A DNA stretch of 64,000 bases from an uncultured Alphaproteobacteria bacterium (GCA_902573325.1 CACGJH010000001.1:124001-188000); one strand, 5' to 3'; counted from the stretch's first letter, positions 10,311-20,649 are shown. Notes: generated by a model from the sequence alone, not told the origin. Made by a program: numbers and translations.

Positions 10311-12030
10311 TTTTGGCTAAAATTCTTCTTTGAATATACCATTGCTGTGCAATTGATAAAATATTGTTCACTGACCAATATAAAACTAAACCAGCTGCAA
10401 AACCAGCTAGTACAAAAGTAAATACAAATGGAAGTAATGCAAAAATTCTAGCCTGTGTTGGATCAGCGGGAGCAGGATTTAGTTTTTGTTGTAACCACAT
10501 AGTGAAGCCCATAATGATAGGGAGAATACCAATATCAATTATTGAAAGTATAGGTGGCACATCCCAAGGAACTAATCCAAATATTGTCATTAAGCCTAAT
10601 GGGTCTGGCGCAGATAGATCATGAATCCATCCATAAAAAGGAGCGTGATACATCTCTATCGTAACAAACAACACTTTATACAAAGAGAAGAAAATTGGTA
10701 TTTGTACTAAAATTGGTAGACAACCCGCAACAGGATTAGCTCCCTCTCTTTTATACAAGGCCATTAGTTCTTGCTGCATTTTTTGTCTGTCATTTGGATA
10801 TGTTTCTTTTAATCTTTGCATATCAGGCTGAAGTTTTTTCATCTTTGCCATAGATTTAAAAGATGCTTGTGCCAGTGGGAATAAAATTAAACGCATTAAA
10901 ATGGTAAAGGCAATTATTGCTAGACCAAAATTACCTGCATAACCAAAAAACCAATTAATGGCATATGAAACAGGTTTAGTTAAAAAACTAAACCAACCCC
11001 AGTCAATTGCATCAGTAAATCTTGGTATAGAGAGATTTTCATCATAAGCACTTAAGACATTTAATTTTTTTGCACCCACAAATAATTTTCCGCCGTAAGA
11101 TATATTTTCACCCGAGTTAATTTTATATATCTGACCAACATAACCTGCCCTATAGCTATCACGTCCATTATTACCATACCTATAATTGACGTTAATGGAT
11201 TGGTCAGCATCAGGAATTAAAGCAGACATCCAATATTTGTCTGTAAAACCTAACCAACCTCCTTGTGTTTTATTATCGCAAAACTCTTTTTTTGTTTGCA
11301 TTGATGAATTACAATCATCGGCAATATCATCATAATTTTTTTCCAATAATTCGTCGTTTATTAGACTAATTAAACCCTCATGAAGTATAAAAAAATTAAT
11401 TGTATCTGGTGTGTTTATTCTTTTGATTAATCTGTATGGAAAAACTTCAATATCTTCACCACTGTTGTTTTCTATTTCTTGTGTAATTGTAAACATATAC
11501 TCATCATCAACTTGATAGATGATTTTGAAGGTTATGTTTTTATTATTCGTCCAACTAAGTGTAACAGGGTTTGAGGGGTTTAGAGTGGTAGAGTTAGTTT
11601 TCCAAATTGTTTCTAAATTAGGTAATTCAATGTTAGAATTTTTTAGCTCTTTCCAACCTGTTTCAATATAATATGGATTAGCAGTCCCATCTGGTAGCAA
11701 AAGCTGGATATTATTTGAGTCAGGTTCTAAGCTAGTTTTATATTTTGATAATATGAGGTCATCTAAAATTGCTCCTTTTAGATTTATAGAACCTTCAATA
11801 AATGCATTTTCAAAAATAACTCTGTCGGTTTGAATTAAAGCTTCATCTCTACTTTGTATTTCTGAAACAGCTTGGCTGCTTTGTCCATCAATGGATGTTG
11901 CAGGTTCTAAAACTTCATCTTCTTCAAAGGATGTTGTTTGAATTGGTTGAGTTGGAAATAATAATTGAAAAAAAATAATTATCGCAATTGAAATACCAAT
12001 AGCCAAATATAAATTTCTTTGCTCGTTCAT
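10303..12030 (-). CDS. yidC: Membrane protein insertase YidC
   Basis: Periplasmic domain then YidC/Oxa1 core; upstream of engB, downstream of yidD. Confidence 0.95.
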   Translation of the reverse strand: MNEQRNLYLAIGISIAIIIFFQLLFPTQPIQTTSFEEDEVLEPATSIDGQSSQAVSEIQSRDEALIQTDRVIFENAFIEGSINLKGAILDDLILSKYKTSLEPDSNNIQLLLPDGTANPYYIETGWKELKNSNIELPNLETIWKTNSTTLNPSNPVTLSWTNNKNITFKIIYQVDDEYMFTITQEIENNSGEDIEVFPYRLIKRINTPDTINFFILHEGLISLINDELLEKNYDDIADDCNSSMQTKKEFCDNKTQGGWLGFTDKYWMSALIPDADQSINVNYRYGNNGRDSYRAGYVGQIYKINSGENISYGGKLFVGAKKLNVLSAYDENLSIPRFTDAIDWGWFSFLTKPVSYAINWFFGYAGNFGLAIIAFTILMRLILFPLAQASFKSMAKMKKLQPDMQRLKETYPNDRQKMQQELMALYKREGANPVAGCLPILVQIPIFFSLYKVLFVTIEMYHAPFYGWIHDLSAPDPLGLMTIFGLVPWDVPPILSIIDIGILPIIMGFTMWLQQKLNPAPADPTQARIFALLPFVFTFVLAGFAAGLVLYWSVNNILSIAQQWYIQRRILAKNG

Positions 12031-12272
12031 TTATTTAACTCAGATTTTTTTGGTACTGGATCAAATCCGTGGGAACCCCAGGGATGACATTTTGAAATTC
12101 TTTTCACCGATAAAATTGATCCTTTAAATAACCCATGTTCCTTTAATGCTTTAATAGAATACTCAGAACAGGTTGGTAAATACCTACAATTCTGCCCAAG
12201 TATTGGGGAAATCAATAACTGGTATAATCTAATTATTATGATTAAAGGTAATGAAATATATTTACTAACCAT
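12027..12272 (-). CDS. yidD: Membrane protein insertion efficiency factor YidD
   Basis: [31 protein letters not shown]...[13 protein letters not shown]. Confidence 0.95.
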   Translation of the reverse strand: MVSKYISLPLIIIIRLYQLLISPILGQNCRYLPTCSEYSIKALKEHGLFKGSILSVKRISKCHPWGSHGFDPVPKKSELNK

Positions 12273-12594
12273 TTATCTTTCCCTTAAGTTCTAATAAAAG
12301 TTTATCAAATTTCTCTTCGAGCAATGACGTTTTAGCTATTAACACATAATATGAATTAATTTTACCATTAATAATAATTTTTCTAGCTAATTCTCTCATT
12401 ATTCTCTTTGCTCTATTTCTTTTTACTGCGTTGCCAATTTTTTTGGAAGCTGTGTATCCTACACCTATAGAATTTTCTAGATCTTGATTGTGTAAAATTT
12501 GGATATTCATATTTTTACCTTTTATAAATTCTCCCTCGTTTCGTATCATAACGAAAGTCGATCTTTTCTTAATTGTGAATAATGTTTGGGCCAT
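12265..12594 (-). CDS. rnpA: Ribonuclease P protein component
   Basis: [17 protein letters not shown] motif; between rpmH and yidD. Confidence 0.9.
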   Translation of the reverse strand: MAQTLFTIKKRSTFVMIRNEGEFIKGKNMNIQILHNQDLENSIGVGYTASKKIGNAVKRNRAKRIMRELARKIIINGKINSYYVLIAKTSLLEEKFDKLLLELKGKING

Positions 12595-12603
12595 TTGGCC
12601 TTT

Positions 12604-12738
12604 TTAAGCGCTTAATTGAGCTCTTCCTTTTGCACGTCTTCTATTAATGATTTGACGACCTGCTTTAGTTGCCATTCTAGCCCTAAAACCGTGTCTTCTT
12701 TTTCTAATTACTCTACTAGGTTGGTAAGTGCGTTTCAT
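12604..12738 (-). CDS. rpmH: 50S ribosomal protein L34 (not in supplied ORF track)
   Basis: Hand translation: [44 protein letters not shown]. Confidence 0.97.
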   Translation of the reverse strand: MKRTYQPSRVIRKRRHGFRARMATKAGRQIINRRRAKGRAQLSA

Positions 12739-12801
12739 AATAAATCTCTGGGCCTAATACGAATTCATTATATATAAGTCAAATATTTACTTATGTAATC
12801 G

Positions 12802-13632
12802 ATGAAAATTTTTAGAAAAGCTAGTGAATTAGAGCCAAATTTAGTTTCAATCAAAGACAAGGGTCAGTCTATTGGTTTAGTTTTAACAATGGGAAACTTA
12901 CACGATGGACATTTATCTCTCATTAGAGAAGCACAATTACATAACGAATTTGTGATCTGTTCAATATTCATTAATCCTACTCAATTTAATAATGAAAATG
13001 ATTTCAATTCTTATCCAAAGACAATTGATGAAGATATTTCTAAATTAGAAAAAATTGGTTGTAATTTACTCTTCTTACCTGATGTTCAAGAGATATACCC
13101 TAAAGGATTGGCAAAGAAAAAAATTGTTAAAAATTTTAGAAATATTTTATGTGATAAATTTCGACCTGGCCATTTTGATGGAGTTACTACTGTTGTGGAT
13201 CTTTTTTTTAATATGATTAAACCAACGAATAGTTATTTTGGTGAGAAGGATTTTCAGCAAGTAAAAATAATACAAGATTTAGTAAAAATTAATCATCACA
13301 ATATTAAAATAATTCAATGTCTATCTGTACGAGATAAAATGGGTATGAGTTTATCTTCACGGAATTCTAAATTTTCTAATGATCAATTAAAAATTTTCAA
13401 TGTGTTAGGAAATAAAATTAAAGAACATATTAATTTATTAACACAAAATGAAATTAATAATTTAGATCAATTAAAAATAGAGCTTCTTCAAAATAATATA
13501 AATAAAATTGACTATTTAGAGATCAGAAATGAAAATAATTTAGAAATAACAAAAAATTATTCTAAAGCTAGATTATTTATTGCTTTATATATTGGTGATA
13601 TAAGAATTATTGACAATTTTAAGTTATATTAA
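12802..13632 (+). CDS. panC: Pantoate--beta-alanine ligase
   Basis: TMGNLHDGHLSLIREA, FINPTQF, YFGEKDFQQ, SLSSRN motifs. Confidence 0.95.
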   Translation: MKIFRKASELEPNLVSIKDKGQSIGLVLTMGNLHDGHLSLIREAQLHNEFVICSIFINPTQFNNENDFNSYPKTIDEDISKLEKIGCNLLFLPDVQEIYPKGLAKKKIVKNFRNILCDKFRPGHFDGVTTVVDLFFNMIKPTNSYFGEKDFQQVKIIQDLVKINHHNIKIIQCLSVRDKMGMSLSSRNSKFSNDQLKIFNVLGNKIKEHINLLTQNEINNLDQLKIELLQNNINKIDYLEIRNENNLEITKNYSKARLFIALYIGDIRIIDNFKLY

Positions 13633-14237
13633 GGTATTAACCAATTATATTCTGGTTCACTATTTTTAAATATTAATTTTAATCTACGATGACCTGAAAT
13701 TTCTAAATAAAGCCAATCAATTTCATTAATTTTATTTTCAACTACTGTAAAATTTTTATATCCTTCTTCACTTTCTTCATGACTTGGCTCCTTGCCAGTT
13801 AAGTGTTCAGGGATACCATCTTCTGGAAACTCAGTGATTGAACTTGGATCTTTTAATGTTAAGTAACATTTTCTACTAAACAATCTTGTTTTGTCCCACA
13901 TTTCTTTAGCTTTATCATTTTGATTATTAACCAAAGACGTTGTTTTGATTCGCATTTGAATTTTTAATTTATGATCATAAAAAACAAATTGAGAACTACT
14001 ATTTTTTTTTAAATTAGGCACTTTGGGAGATCTAAAGTCTGTGTGAAAATTTAGTATCATGCTACTGGGATCAAATTTTCTTAAGACTACAACTCTAGAA
14101 TCTATTCCTCCTTCACTATCAATATTACTAAAGACTGGCGTATGAAATGCGTGTTTTCTATCTTTAACTCCTCTAGTTAAATTTTTCTTTATATCCTCAA
14201 ATATTTCTGCAGCATTTTCTTTTGAAGAAGTCGACAT
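13629..14237 (-). CDS. Pyridoxamine 5'-phosphate oxidase-family FMN-binding protein
   Basis: SRVVVLRKFDPSSMILNFHTDFRSPKV; C-terminal HRRLKLIF. Confidence 0.75.
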   Translation of the reverse strand: MSTSSKENAAEIFEDIKKNLTRGVKDRKHAFHTPVFSNIDSEGGIDSRVVVLRKFDPSSMILNFHTDFRSPKVPNLKKNSSSQFVFYDHKLKIQMRIKTTSLVNNQNDKAKEMWDKTRLFSRKCYLTLKDPSSITEFPEDGIPEHLTGKEPSHEESEEGYKNFTVVENKINEIDWLYLEISGHRRLKLIFKNSEPEYNWLIP

Positions 14238-14278
14238 TGTTATTGTAATATAAATTGTTTTGAAGAAATAGCTAGATA

Positions 14279-15073
14279 ATGGAAATAAATAAAATTACGA
14301 ATTTATTGAATCTGGAGCATGTTAAGTTTTTAATATCTATCTTTAAAGAAAATAATATTGAAATCCGATTAGTAGGAGGATGTATTCGAGACGCTCTTCT
14401 TGAAAGAGAAATCAAAGATATTGATACAGCGACAACTTTGGAGCCTGAAGATGTTTTATCATTACTAAAAGATAACAATATTGAGTATGATGATTTTGCT
14501 ATTCAATATGGATCTATAATTGCTTATCCTCATAATCGAAAAATACAAATTACAACTTTACGTGAAGATGTTAATCAAATGGGAAGACATACAAATGTAA
14601 TTTACACCAACAGCTGGAAAAAAGATTCAGCTAGAAGAGATTTTACTTTCAATGCTTTATATGTTGGAAACAATAATAAACTACATGATTATTACAATGG
14701 CCAATCAGATTTAAATGAAAGTAAAATTTGTTTTATTGGTGAAATAGAGGATAGAATAAAAGAAGATTACTTAAGAATCTATCGATACTTTAGGTTTAGA
14801 GGTTTGTTTAATTTACCTAAAACATCTTTAAGTGATCAAAAGATTGTAGAAAAATATATTCACGAATCTTTGGGAGTGTTGACCAACGATGTAATAAGGC
14901 AAGAAATATTAAAAATGTTTAATATGTCTTTTCCTTTAAATTGTTTTTACATATCTCATCAAACATTACAAAAATTTAAATGGGTTGAAATAGTACAAGA
15001 GCATTTCATACGAACAAAATATGATCTTGGATTAAATAAATGTCTGAATAAGATTGATAATTTAATAAATTAG
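14279..15073 (+). CDS. CCA tRNA nucleotidyltransferase-like, short form (264 aa)
   Basis: RLVGGCIRDALLEREIKDIDTATTLEPEDV; RRDFTFNALY; DYLRIYRYFRF. Confidence 0.85.
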   Translation: MEINKITNLLNLEHVKFLISIFKENNIEIRLVGGCIRDALLEREIKDIDTATTLEPEDVLSLLKDNNIEYDDFAIQYGSIIAYPHNRKIQITTLREDVNQMGRHTNVIYTNSWKKDSARRDFTFNALYVGNNNKLHDYYNGQSDLNESKICFIGEIEDRIKEDYLRIYRYFRFRGLFNLPKTSLSDQKIVEKYIHESLGVLTNDVIRQEILKMFNMSFPLNCFYISHQTLQKFKWVEIVQEHFIRTKYDLGLNKCLNKIDNLIN

Positions 15074-15489
15074 TTTTTTAGTTTACAATTTTCGCACAAA
15101 CCAAATATTTCTAAATTATGTTTTTTATAATTGAAGTTATTTTTTTCTGCTTGTTTTGAAAAATAAGAAAACAAATTATTTCCAGTTAGCTCAGTAACAC
15201 TATCACAGTTTTCACATATCAAAAAAGATGTAGAAGTTTTTGCATTACAGCCTTCATGCTTACAAGCAACATATGAATTTCTACTTTCTATTTTATGTAC
15301 TTTGCCAATTTCTATAAGCTTATCTAAAGCTCTATAAACTTGAAGAGGAGATTTAATTCCTTTTTTTTGAATATCAAAAAGGATTGTATATGCCTTAAGA
15401 GGTTCTGATGCGCTTTCTAAAATATCAAGAACTGTTTTCTGGTTTTTGGTTAAATTTTCTGATGCTATTGCCATAATTTTAATTAACAA
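15070..15489 (-). CDS. zur: Fur-family regulator, probable zinc uptake regulator Zur
   Basis: LTKNQKTVLDILESASEPLKAYTIL; CENC motifs; directly downstream of znuCB. Confidence 0.85.
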   Translation of the reverse strand: MLIKIMAIASENLTKNQKTVLDILESASEPLKAYTILFDIQKKGIKSPLQVYRALDKLIEIGKVHKIESRNSYVACKHEGCNAKTSTSFLICENCDSVTELTGNNLFSYFSKQAEKNNFNYKKHNLEIFGLCENCKLKN

Positions 15490-15496
15490 ATAGTTT

Positions 15497-16300
15497 TCAT
15501 TTTTGCAACTGACCCTTTATCTCCAGAGGAATAAGTGAAATAATAAATAATAATAGTGCAACTACAATTATAGAAGGCCCTGAAGAAGTATTAATCTCAA
15601 GTGAAACAAACAATCCTGCAATTACTGATACGACACCAGCTAAAGTTGCAATTATAACCATTTGACGAGGACTGCTGCTAATATTTCTTGCAATTGCTGC
15701 AGGTATTAAAAGTAAACCAGTTATCAATAAAGCGCCAATCATTTTAATAGATAAAGCAATTACTCCTGCCAATAAGAGTGTGAATATAAAATTAGAAATT
15801 TCTGGTCGCATTCCTTCTGCTGCTGACAAATCATAATTTACCGTTGCTGAAAATAAAGATTTCCAAATAAAGTACAAAATCAATAATATTGCAGCACCAC
15901 CTAAATAAACTATAGTTATATCTTCTACATCAACTGCAAGTATATCTCCAAATAATAAACCCATAAGGTCAAATCTAATTGATGTAAGAAACCCAATTAA
16001 TACCAAACCTATAGCAAGTGTAGAGTGAGCAAGTAGACCGAGTAATGAGTCTCCTGCGAGTTTTGTTCTTTTTTGTAAATTAATTAATAGTAAAGCAACA
16101 ACAGCTGAAATTATAAAAACTGAAAATGTAATATTAAAGCTAAAAGAATAAGCTAAAGTTACACCCAACAATGCCGAGTGAGACAGCGTATCTCCAAAAT
16201 AGGATAACCTTCTCCAAATTACAAGACATCCGAGAGGTCCTGCAATTATTGCAATACCAATACCAGCTATGAGAGCTCTAGTAAAAAAATCATCAAACAT
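15497..16300 (-). CDS. znuB: Zinc ABC transporter permease ZnuB (start placed at MFDDFF rather than 16384)
   Basis: ABC-3 family membrane protein (RRLSYFGDTLSHSALLGV). The upstream extension lies inside znuC. Confidence 0.88.
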   Translation of the reverse strand: MFDDFFTRALIAGIGIAIIAGPLGCLVIWRRLSYFGDTLSHSALLGVTLAYSFSFNITFSVFIISAVVALLLINLQKRTKLAGDSLLGLLAHSTLAIGLVLIGFLTSIRFDLMGLLFGDILAVDVEDITIVYLGGAAILLILYFIWKSLFSATVNYDLSAAEGMRPEISNFIFTLLLAGVIALSIKMIGALLITGLLLIPAAIARNISSSPRQMVIIATLAGVVSVIAGLFVSLEINTSSGPSIIVVALLLFIISLIPLEIKGQLQK

Positions 16301-17042
16301 TATTTGTAACTCTCCCATCTGTTCCATGAGAATGATCATGATCATGTTGATAAAGTGATAGAGTTGTGGCGTTATGTTCACCAAATAAATCTATGTATGC
16401 CGAATTCTTTACAATTGATCTTGGCGTTCCAGAACAACATATATGACCATTTAAGCAAATTACATGATCTGTAGCTGACATTACAAAATGAAGATCATGT
16501 GATATCAATAATATTCCACAATTAAGTGTTGAACAAATTTTTTTAATAAGATTATAAAGTGCAATTTCTCCATTAAAATCTACACCTTGAACTGGTTCAT
16601 CCAAAACAAGTAAGTCTGGTTTTTTTGCGATTGCTCTGGCGATTAAGACTCTTTGAAATTCTCCGCCAGATAAATTATGAATATCGTTATAGAGAAGGTT
16701 ATCTACTCCAGTTAATTTTAAAGCATCAACAATTTCAAGATTATTTATATGACTTGTTAATTTCATAAAATCAACGACACGAAGAGGCATTGTCCAATCA
16801 ATATTAATTTTTTGTGGTACGTAAGCCATTTTAGAAGCAAAGTTTTTTATTTGTCCTTCATCAGACTTAAGTATTTTAAGTATCATTTTAGCTGAAGTTG
16901 TTTTTCCAGAACCATTAGGTCCTATTAAAGTAACAATTTTCCCCTTGTGAATTTCCAAGCTTATTCCTCGTACAATCCACTTGGATGACTTGTACACACC
17001 ACAGTTATCTAATTTGACCAATAAATTATTATTTTCTGCCAT
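16293..17042 (-). CDS. znuC: Zinc ABC transporter ATPase ZnuC
   Basis: GPNGSGKTT Walker A, LSGGEFQRVLIARAIAKKPDLLVLDEP; His-rich C-terminus. Confidence 0.92.
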   Translation of the reverse strand: MAENNNLLVKLDNCGVYKSSKWIVRGISLEIHKGKIVTLIGPNGSGKTTSAKMILKILKSDEGQIKNFASKMAYVPQKINIDWTMPLRVVDFMKLTSHINNLEIVDALKLTGVDNLLYNDIHNLSGGEFQRVLIARAIAKKPDLLVLDEPVQGVDFNGEIALYNLIKKICSTLNCGILLISHDLHFVMSATDHVICLNGHICCSGTPRSIVKNSAYIDLFGEHNATTLSLYQHDHDHSHGTDGRVTNNV

Positions 17043-17061
17043 TTTATTATTTACAACTTAA

Positions 17062-17080
17062 AATGTTATATTATAACATT
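17062..17080. promoter_or_regulatory. Putative Zur operator in the znuCB-zur / znuA divergent promoter
   Basis: Perfect 19-bp palindrome AATGTTATA-T-TATAACATT, resembling alphaproteobacterial Zur boxes. Confidence 0.75.
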
Positions 17081-17120
17081 ACATTACTTTAACACACTTA
17101 ATTCTAATAGGAATACTTTT

Positions 17121-18284
17121 ATGAAACAAATGAATATTTTTCTACATGTTTTTAAAATTATATTGTTTTCAGGAATTCTTGTTGCAACTGCATCTGCTAG
17201 AGCAGAACTAAAAGTTGTAACGACTATTAAACCACTTCATTCATTGATTTCTAATGTTATGGATGGAATTGGTGAACCTGGACTTATAATTGAAGGAAGC
17301 ATATCTCCACATAGTTTTACAATGAAACCATCTCATGCAAAAATGCTTGAAGAAGCAGATATAGTATTTTGGATTGGGGAGAGTATTGAGACATCATTGG
17401 AAGAACCCCTGGAGTCAATAGCAAAAAGTGCAGAAGTCGTTGAGTTTATGGAAGTTGAAACAATTGCTAAATTAAAATTTAGAGAAGAATCTATATTTGA
17501 TGACCACGACGACCATGACGACCATGATGACCACGATGATCACGATGACCATGATGACCACGACGACCACGATGATCATGACGATCACGACGATCATGAT
17601 GACCACGACGACCACGATGATCATGACGACCATGACGATCACGACGATCACGACGATCACGACGATCATGATGACCACGACGACCATGACGACCATGACG
17701 ATCACGACGATCACGACGATCATGATGACCATGATGATCATGACGATCATAGTGGACACGATCACCACGGTCATGCACATGGTGAATTTGATGCTCACAT
17801 TTGGTTAGATCCAATGAATGCCAAAGAAATGGTTCATGAGATTGCTCATGAGTTAGGTGATTTAGATCCTGCCAATAAAGAGAAATATGAAGCAAATGCT
17901 GATGCAACAATCAAAGCTTTAGACCAATTGATAAATGACGTTAGCAAGGATATTAATTCCGATGCAAAATTTGTCGTTTTCCATGACGCCTACCAATACT
18001 TTGAAGAAAGATTTGGTGTAAGAGCTGCAGGAGCTTTAACATTGAATACTGATGTTTTACCTGGTGCAAAGCAAATAGCTGATATTCAGGATGTTATTAA
18101 GGATAAGGGAATAAAATGTATTTTCTCTGAACCTCAATTTAATCCAAAGATTATTACAACAATAGCTGAGGATATGAATATCAAAACAGGAGTTTTTGAT
18201 CCTTTAGGTGCTAACATTGATGCTGGTAAGTCACTTTACTTTACGTTGATTAGTAATCTTGGGGACGAGCTTAAAGGCTGTTAA
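17121..18284 (+). CDS. znuA: Zinc ABC transporter substrate-binding protein ZnuA with expanded (Asp-Asp-His)28 loop
   Basis: Signal peptide; KVVTTIKPLHSLISNVM; HIWLDPMNAKEM; FVVFHDAYQYFEERFG; divergent to znuCB. Confidence 0.93.
   Translation: MKQMNIFLHVFKIILFSGILVATASARAELKVVTTIKPLHSLISNVMDGIGEPGLIIEGSISPHSFTMKPSHAKMLEEADIVFWIGESIETSLEEPLESIAKSAEVVEFMEVETIAKLKFREESIFDDHDDHDDHDDHDDHDDHDDHDDHDDHDDHDDHDDHDDHDDHDDHDDHDDHDDHDDHDDHDDHDDHDDHDDHDDHDDHDDHDDHSGHDHHGHAHGEFDAHIWLDPMNAKEMVHEIAHELGDLDPANKEKYEANADATIKALDQLINDVSKDINSDAKFVVFHDAYQYFEERFGVRAAGALTLNTDVLPGAKQIADIQDVIKDKGIKCIFSEPQFNPKIITTIAEDMNIKTGVFDPLGANIDAGKSLYFTLISNLGDELKGC
17499..17750 (+). repeat. 9-bp in-frame tandem repeat, 28 units encoding DDH
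   Basis: Counted 28 consecutive 9-nt units of form GAY-GAY-CAY with variation only at third positions. Confidence 0.97.
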
Positions 18285-18298
18285 TTTTTAATATTTAA

Positions 18299-18331
18299 AT
18301 AAATTCCACCTTGTATGAAGGTGGAATTTAT
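18299..18331 (+). terminator. Hairpin after znuA (possible terminator or processing site before cobW)
   Basis: 14-bp perfect stem ATAAATTCCACCTT-GTATG-AAGGTGGAATTTAT; weak T-tract. Confidence 0.6.
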
Positions 18332-18355
18332 AGAACTAATTATAAGGAAATTGAT

Positions 18356-19327
18356 ATGGAAAATACTTCTCAGGTTCCAGTTACGGTTTTAACAGGTTTT
18401 CTTGGAGCTGGAAAAACAACACTTTTAAATCGAATTTTAACTGAACAACATGGACGGAAATACGCTGTCATTGTTAATGAATTTGGTGAGCAGGGAATTG
18501 ATAATGACCTTGTTGTTGATGCTGATGAAGAAGTATTTGAAATGAATAACGGGTGCATTTGTTGCACTGTTAGAGGTGATTTAATTAGAATTCTAAGTGG
18601 TTTAATGAAACGTGCTGATAAACTAGATGCAATTATAGTTGAAACAACTGGTTTAGCTGATCCAGCCCCAGTTGCTCAGACATTTTTTGTTGATCAAGAT
18701 GTTGCTGATCGTACAAAATTAGATGCAATTGTTACAGTTGCCGATGCTGTTCATCTAAGTTCTCAATTAGTCGATCATCATGAAGCAGAAGAACAAATTG
18801 CTTTTGCTGATGTAATTTTACTAAATAAAGTTGAACTTGTTGAAGATAATGACATTGTGAAAGTTAATGATCGTATTAGAAAAATTAACCCTTTTGCAAA
18901 GATTATTAAAACAACACGTTGTGATGCACCTCTTGATGAAATCGTAGGCTTAAATGCATTTAGTCTAGATAGAGTATTAGATATTGAACCTGACTTTCTT
19001 GAATCAGATCATGATCATGAACATGATGATGATGTTACTAGTCTATCCTTTGTATCTGATTCACCATTAGACATGGATAAGTTTCAAGATTGGTTTGGAA
19101 ATTTACTGAGGACTAAGGGTCAGGATATTCTTCGATCAAAAGGAATTTTGAACTTTAAAGGTGAAGAAGAGCGATATGTATTTCAAGGAGTGCATATGCT
19201 TATGGATGCCTCACCAATGGGACCTTGGCCCAAAGGAAAAAATAGAAGTTCTCGAGTAGTATTTATTGGTCGTGATCTTGATAATATGAATCTTAAGGAA
19301 GGCTTTGAAAATTGTAAATCAGCATGA
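18356..19327 (+). CDS. CobW/ZNG1-family GTP-binding metallochaperone
   Basis: [28 protein letters not shown] (CxCC), DHDHEHDDD loop. ORF-track start 18311 lies in the hairpin; ATG 18356 has AAGGA upstream. Confidence 0.9.
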   Translation: MENTSQVPVTVLTGFLGAGKTTLLNRILTEQHGRKYAVIVNEFGEQGIDNDLVVDADEEVFEMNNGCICCTVRGDLIRILSGLMKRADKLDAIIVETTGLADPAPVAQTFFVDQDVADRTKLDAIVTVADAVHLSSQLVDHHEAEEQIAFADVILLNKVELVEDNDIVKVNDRIRKINPFAKIIKTTRCDAPLDEIVGLNAFSLDRVLDIEPDFLESDHDHEHDDDVTSLSFVSDSPLDMDKFQDWFGNLLRTKGQDILRSKGILNFKGEEERYVFQGVHMLMDASPMGPWPKGKNRSSRVVFIGRDLDNMNLKEGFENCKSA

Positions 19328-20361
19328 ACGCTGATTTAGAAAAACTTCAGGAAACAAATAAAACTGAACTTGAAAGAAGAGGTTCAATTTTTAATATTGG
19401 AGCCCCAGCTACAGAAGCGGTTACAACTCGTGATCAAATAGCGGTAGGATTTGGAGACGGCACTGTAAGATTTTTTCAATCTGGATCTGATCCTAAAACT
19501 GTTAAAGCACATAAGGGTGTAGTGTTGAGTATGACAAATTATGAAGATCATGTGTTAACGGGAGGAGACGATGGACGTTTTCTAAAAATATCATCTGATG
19601 GAAATATTGAAGAAATTTTTAATTTTGGTTCAAAGTGGGTTGACTGTGTAGCTTCCCACAAAGATACTAAAGTTTGTTCATCAGGAAAGACTGTTTATAT
19701 TTGGACAAAAAACAAAGATAAACCACAAACTTTAGAGCATCAAAGTACTGTTGCTGGATTAGCATTTGATAATAAAGGTAAGCGTCTTGCGGTCTCAAGA
19801 TACGGTGGAGTAACAGTGTGGAAACTTAATAATAATAAATGGACAGCCTCAAATTATACCTGGAAAGGATCGCATGGAACTGTAACGTTTAGCCCAGATA
19901 CAAAATATATTGTAACTGCAATGCAAGAAAATCAAATTCATGGTTGGCGCATAAACGACAAAGCGGATTTAGCAATGAGAGGTTATCCATCAAAAATTAA
20001 AAGTTTTACTTGGGTTGGTGATACACCATATTTGGTAACATCTGGATCAAGTGATGCAGTTTGCTGGCCATTTGATGGTAAAGAAGGACCAATGGGGAGA
20101 AAGCCAATTGTTGTTGCAAACGGTGGTAAAGAACTTGCAACATTTGTTAAAGCACTTAATGGAGAAAAAGCTGTTTTCACCGGTTTTACAGATGGGTCAG
20201 TTTTATTAGCAGAAATTGATGAAAGTAAAAAACCAATTATGATTAGAAGTTCAACAGGTGCAGAAGTTTCAACAATAGCTATATCTAGTGATAACTCACA
20301 AATATTAATTGGCGATATGAAAGGTTCTATTCTTTTATCATCCTTATGGGCAGACAATTAA
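19324..20361 (+). CDS. WD40 repeat protein
   Basis: Repeated beta-propeller blades ([10 protein letters not shown]...[40 protein letters not shown]). Confidence 0.85.
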   Translation: MNADLEKLQETNKTELERRGSIFNIGAPATEAVTTRDQIAVGFGDGTVRFFQSGSDPKTVKAHKGVVLSMTNYEDHVLTGGDDGRFLKISSDGNIEEIFNFGSKWVDCVASHKDTKVCSSGKTVYIWTKNKDKPQTLEHQSTVAGLAFDNKGKRLAVSRYGGVTVWKLNNNKWTASNYTWKGSHGTVTFSPDTKYIVTAMQENQIHGWRINDKADLAMRGYPSKIKSFTWVGDTPYLVTSGSSDAVCWPFDGKEGPMGRKPIVVANGGKELATFVKALNGEKAVFTGFTDGSVLLAEIDESKKPIMIRSSTGAEVSTIAISSDNSQILIGDMKGSILLSSLWADN

Positions 20362-20371
20362 GAGAGAAAAT

Positions 20372-20626
20372 ATGTTTAATCGTAAAACTCAAAATGTTGA
20401 AAAAATAAGAAATCTCAAACATTTAATTTCCAAGAAATATAAATTACCAGAAAATACTATAATAAGTATTGCTGAGCTCAGTTGTCATGAACCTGATTGT
20501 CCACCAATTGAAACTGTAATTACTGCAAGAAATGAAGACGGATCAATGAAAAATTGGCGAGTCGCAAAATCAATAGAAGAAATAGAGGAGTCAGATATTA
20601 ATAATCTAACAAATCACACTCATTAA
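20372..20626 (+). CDS. Small conserved-looking protein with C-x4-DCPP motif
   Basis: 84 aa; AELSCHEPDCPPIETVITARNEDGSMKNWRVAKSIEEI; follows WD40 gene. Confidence 0.7.
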   Translation: MFNRKTQNVEKIRNLKHLISKKYKLPENTIISIAELSCHEPDCPPIETVITARNEDGSMKNWRVAKSIEEIEESDINNLTNHTH

Positions 20627-20649
20627 GTTATTAAATTTAAAATAATGTA

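Noticed and set aside
16301-16384. N-terminal extension of ZnuB
   Set aside because: Extension is encoded within znuC and is atypical; MFDDFF start at 16300 fits an ordinary short gene overlap.
17499-17750. CRISPR-like tandem array
   Set aside because: Units are 9 bp with no spacers, in frame within znuA; it is a coding minisatellite.
17472-17910. Long ORFs in alternative frames and antisense across the ZnuA repeat (17472-17798 -, 17491-17910 -, 17497-17808 +)
   Set aside because: Any frame of a pure 9-bp GAYGAYCAY repeat is open; compositions (poly-MTT, VVIMVV, RRDRHDHH) are repeat artefacts, and the znuA frame is clearly the coding one.
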